A DNA stretch of 45,495 nt from Nitrobacter sp. Nb-311A (lineage in GTDB: Bacteria; Pseudomonadota; Alphaproteobacteria; Rhizobiales; Xanthobacteraceae): contig NZ_CH672425.1 of NCBI RefSeq assembly GCF_000152905.1, positions 10,400 to 55,894 on the forward strand, written 5' to 3'. Of this stretch, positions 45,041 to 45,495 are shown one piece after another (the first letter of the stretch is position 1; each line of letters begins with the position of its first letter). Below the pieces are notes generated by a model. It did no database searches, was not told the DNA's origin, and saw nothing but the letters and a program-made list of their open reading frames with translations. The position numbers and the translations under genes were made by a program.

Positions 45041-45495
45041 GGGTAGCGCTCGACTCGTCGGAGCTGGCCGGGATTGCGGAGACGAGACGAGCGCGGGTGG
45101 CGTGATCGTCGTCGCGGCTTTTGAAGCGCCAGCTGTCGTTACCGGTTTCGACGATGTCGCAGTGGTGGGTCAACCGGTCGAGCAGCGCGGTGGTCATCTT
45201 GGCGTCGCCGAACACGCTGGGCCATTCGCCGAAGGCGAGATTGGTGGTGACGATGACGGAAGCACGCTCGTAGAGCCGGCTGACGAGATGGAACAGCAAC
45301 TGGCCGCCGGATTGGGCAAAGGGCAGATATCCGAGTTCGTCGAGCACGATGAAGTCCATCCGGGTCAGATGTTCGGCAAGCCGGCCCTGACGTCCGTTAC
45401 GGGTCTCGATCTCGAGGCGATTGACGAGGTCGACCACGTTGTAGAAGCGACCGCGGGCGCCGGATCGGATGCAGCTTCTGGCGATTGCGATGGCC
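44973..45495 (-). CDS. istB: IS21 helper ATPase IstB (5' end beyond window)
   Basis: IstB is the AAA+ ATPase that assists IstA in choosing and joining the target. The minus strand is open from the right edge as [20 protein letters not shown] (the residues just after Walker A), then [20 protein letters not shown] (Walker B with the DELGY motif), [20 protein letters not shown] (sensor I region) and [20 protein letters not shown]. Walker A itself lies beyond the window. After the usual end near SWRFKSR the frame runs about 40 residues longer, to a stop inside the terminal repeat at 44973. Confidence 0.9.
   Translation of the reverse strand, partial: AIAIARSCIRSGARGRFYNVVDLVNRLEIETRNGRQGRLAEHLTRMDFIVLDELGYLPFAQSGGQLLFHLVSRLYERASVIVTTNLAFGEWPSVFGDAKMTTALLDRLTHHCDIVETGNDSWRFKSRDDDHATRARLVSAIPASSDESSATLKPRRAKGSKLNADTGSNLRAD

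Larger units (their letters stand above)
44971..45495 (-). mobile_element. IS21-family element, istB-proximal end (partial)
   Basis: The terminus starts at 44971 with TGTCAATCGGCTCGCAAATT inside an IS3 orfB and runs inward to istB and off the right edge. The orientation is the same as that of the element at the left edge, whose istB would lie beyond position 1. Confidence 0.85.

Noticed and set aside
1-45495. CRISPR array
   Set aside because: No series of regularly spaced short direct repeats was seen; the only repeated units are IS ends, one direct-repeat pair and intergenic palindromes.

Overview
This window looks like an accessory region of an alphaproteobacterium, most likely from the Bradyrhizobium/Afipia/Rhodopseudomonas/Nitrobacter group. 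The evidence is high GC content, rhizobial-type IS21, IS3 and IS110 elements, and a palindromic intergenic repeat at 36561-36604 of a type I associate with those genomes. No rRNA, tRNA or CRISPR array was recognised. The whole stretch reads as a patchwork of transferred modules separated by insertion sequences and their wreckage. Both window edges lie inside IS21-family elements in the same orientation: istA leaves on the left and istB enters on the right.

Layout: (1) 1-947, istA end of an IS21 element inserted into a phage terminase gene. (2) 948-7418, a decayed HK97-type prophage head module: truncated terL, portal, a 50-residue membrane peptide, ClpP-like prohead protease, major capsid, small head proteins, connector, head closure, DUF6127. 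No tail or lysis genes follow. (3) 7586-11954, a sulfur cassette: DUF2892 membrane protein, two YeeE/YedE half-transporters, a persulfide-dioxygenase-like metallo-beta-lactamase, a SulP permease, and a divergent DUF302 protein. (4) 12344-18357, a DksA/TraR zinc-finger protein, a HlyD/DevC/DevA-type ABC exporter, an IS3 remnant, a cytochrome c'-like protein and a small membrane protein. (5) 18784-26123, a type I restriction-modification operon on the minus strand, hsdM-hsdS-fic-hsdR, with a Fic AMP-transferase inside it and a frameshift near the end of hsdR. (6) 26242-30176, a baeRF-like gene flanked by two related gene tails, then an IS graveyard (nested IS21 ends, IS3 fragment, intact IS110 transposase). 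(7) 30177-34128, a compact RiPP cluster on the minus strand: a 73-residue precursor with a two-cysteine core, a radical SAM/SPASM maturase, and an E1-like/YcaO cyclodehydratase fusion. (8) 34380-36522, IS3 remnants and one complete IS3 element with inverted repeats. (9) 36797-39079, an orphan DUF4157 protein of the kind loaded into extracellular contractile injection systems. (10) 39330-44003, an IS630 remnant, a small beta-rich protein, a DUF808 membrane protein bracketed by an imperfect direct repeat of about 68 bp, and a short-form AMP nucleosidase. (11) 44408-45495, an IS3 element cut by the second IS21 end.

The most noteworthy system is the RiPP cluster. It pairs thiazoline-type cyclodehydratase chemistry with radical SAM/SPASM chemistry on one short Cys-x4-Cys peptide, and a perfect 11-bp hairpin separates the precursor gene from the maturases. 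I do not recognise this combination as a described class, but I could not search for relatives. The DUF4157 protein and the Fic-containing restriction operon are the next most interesting.
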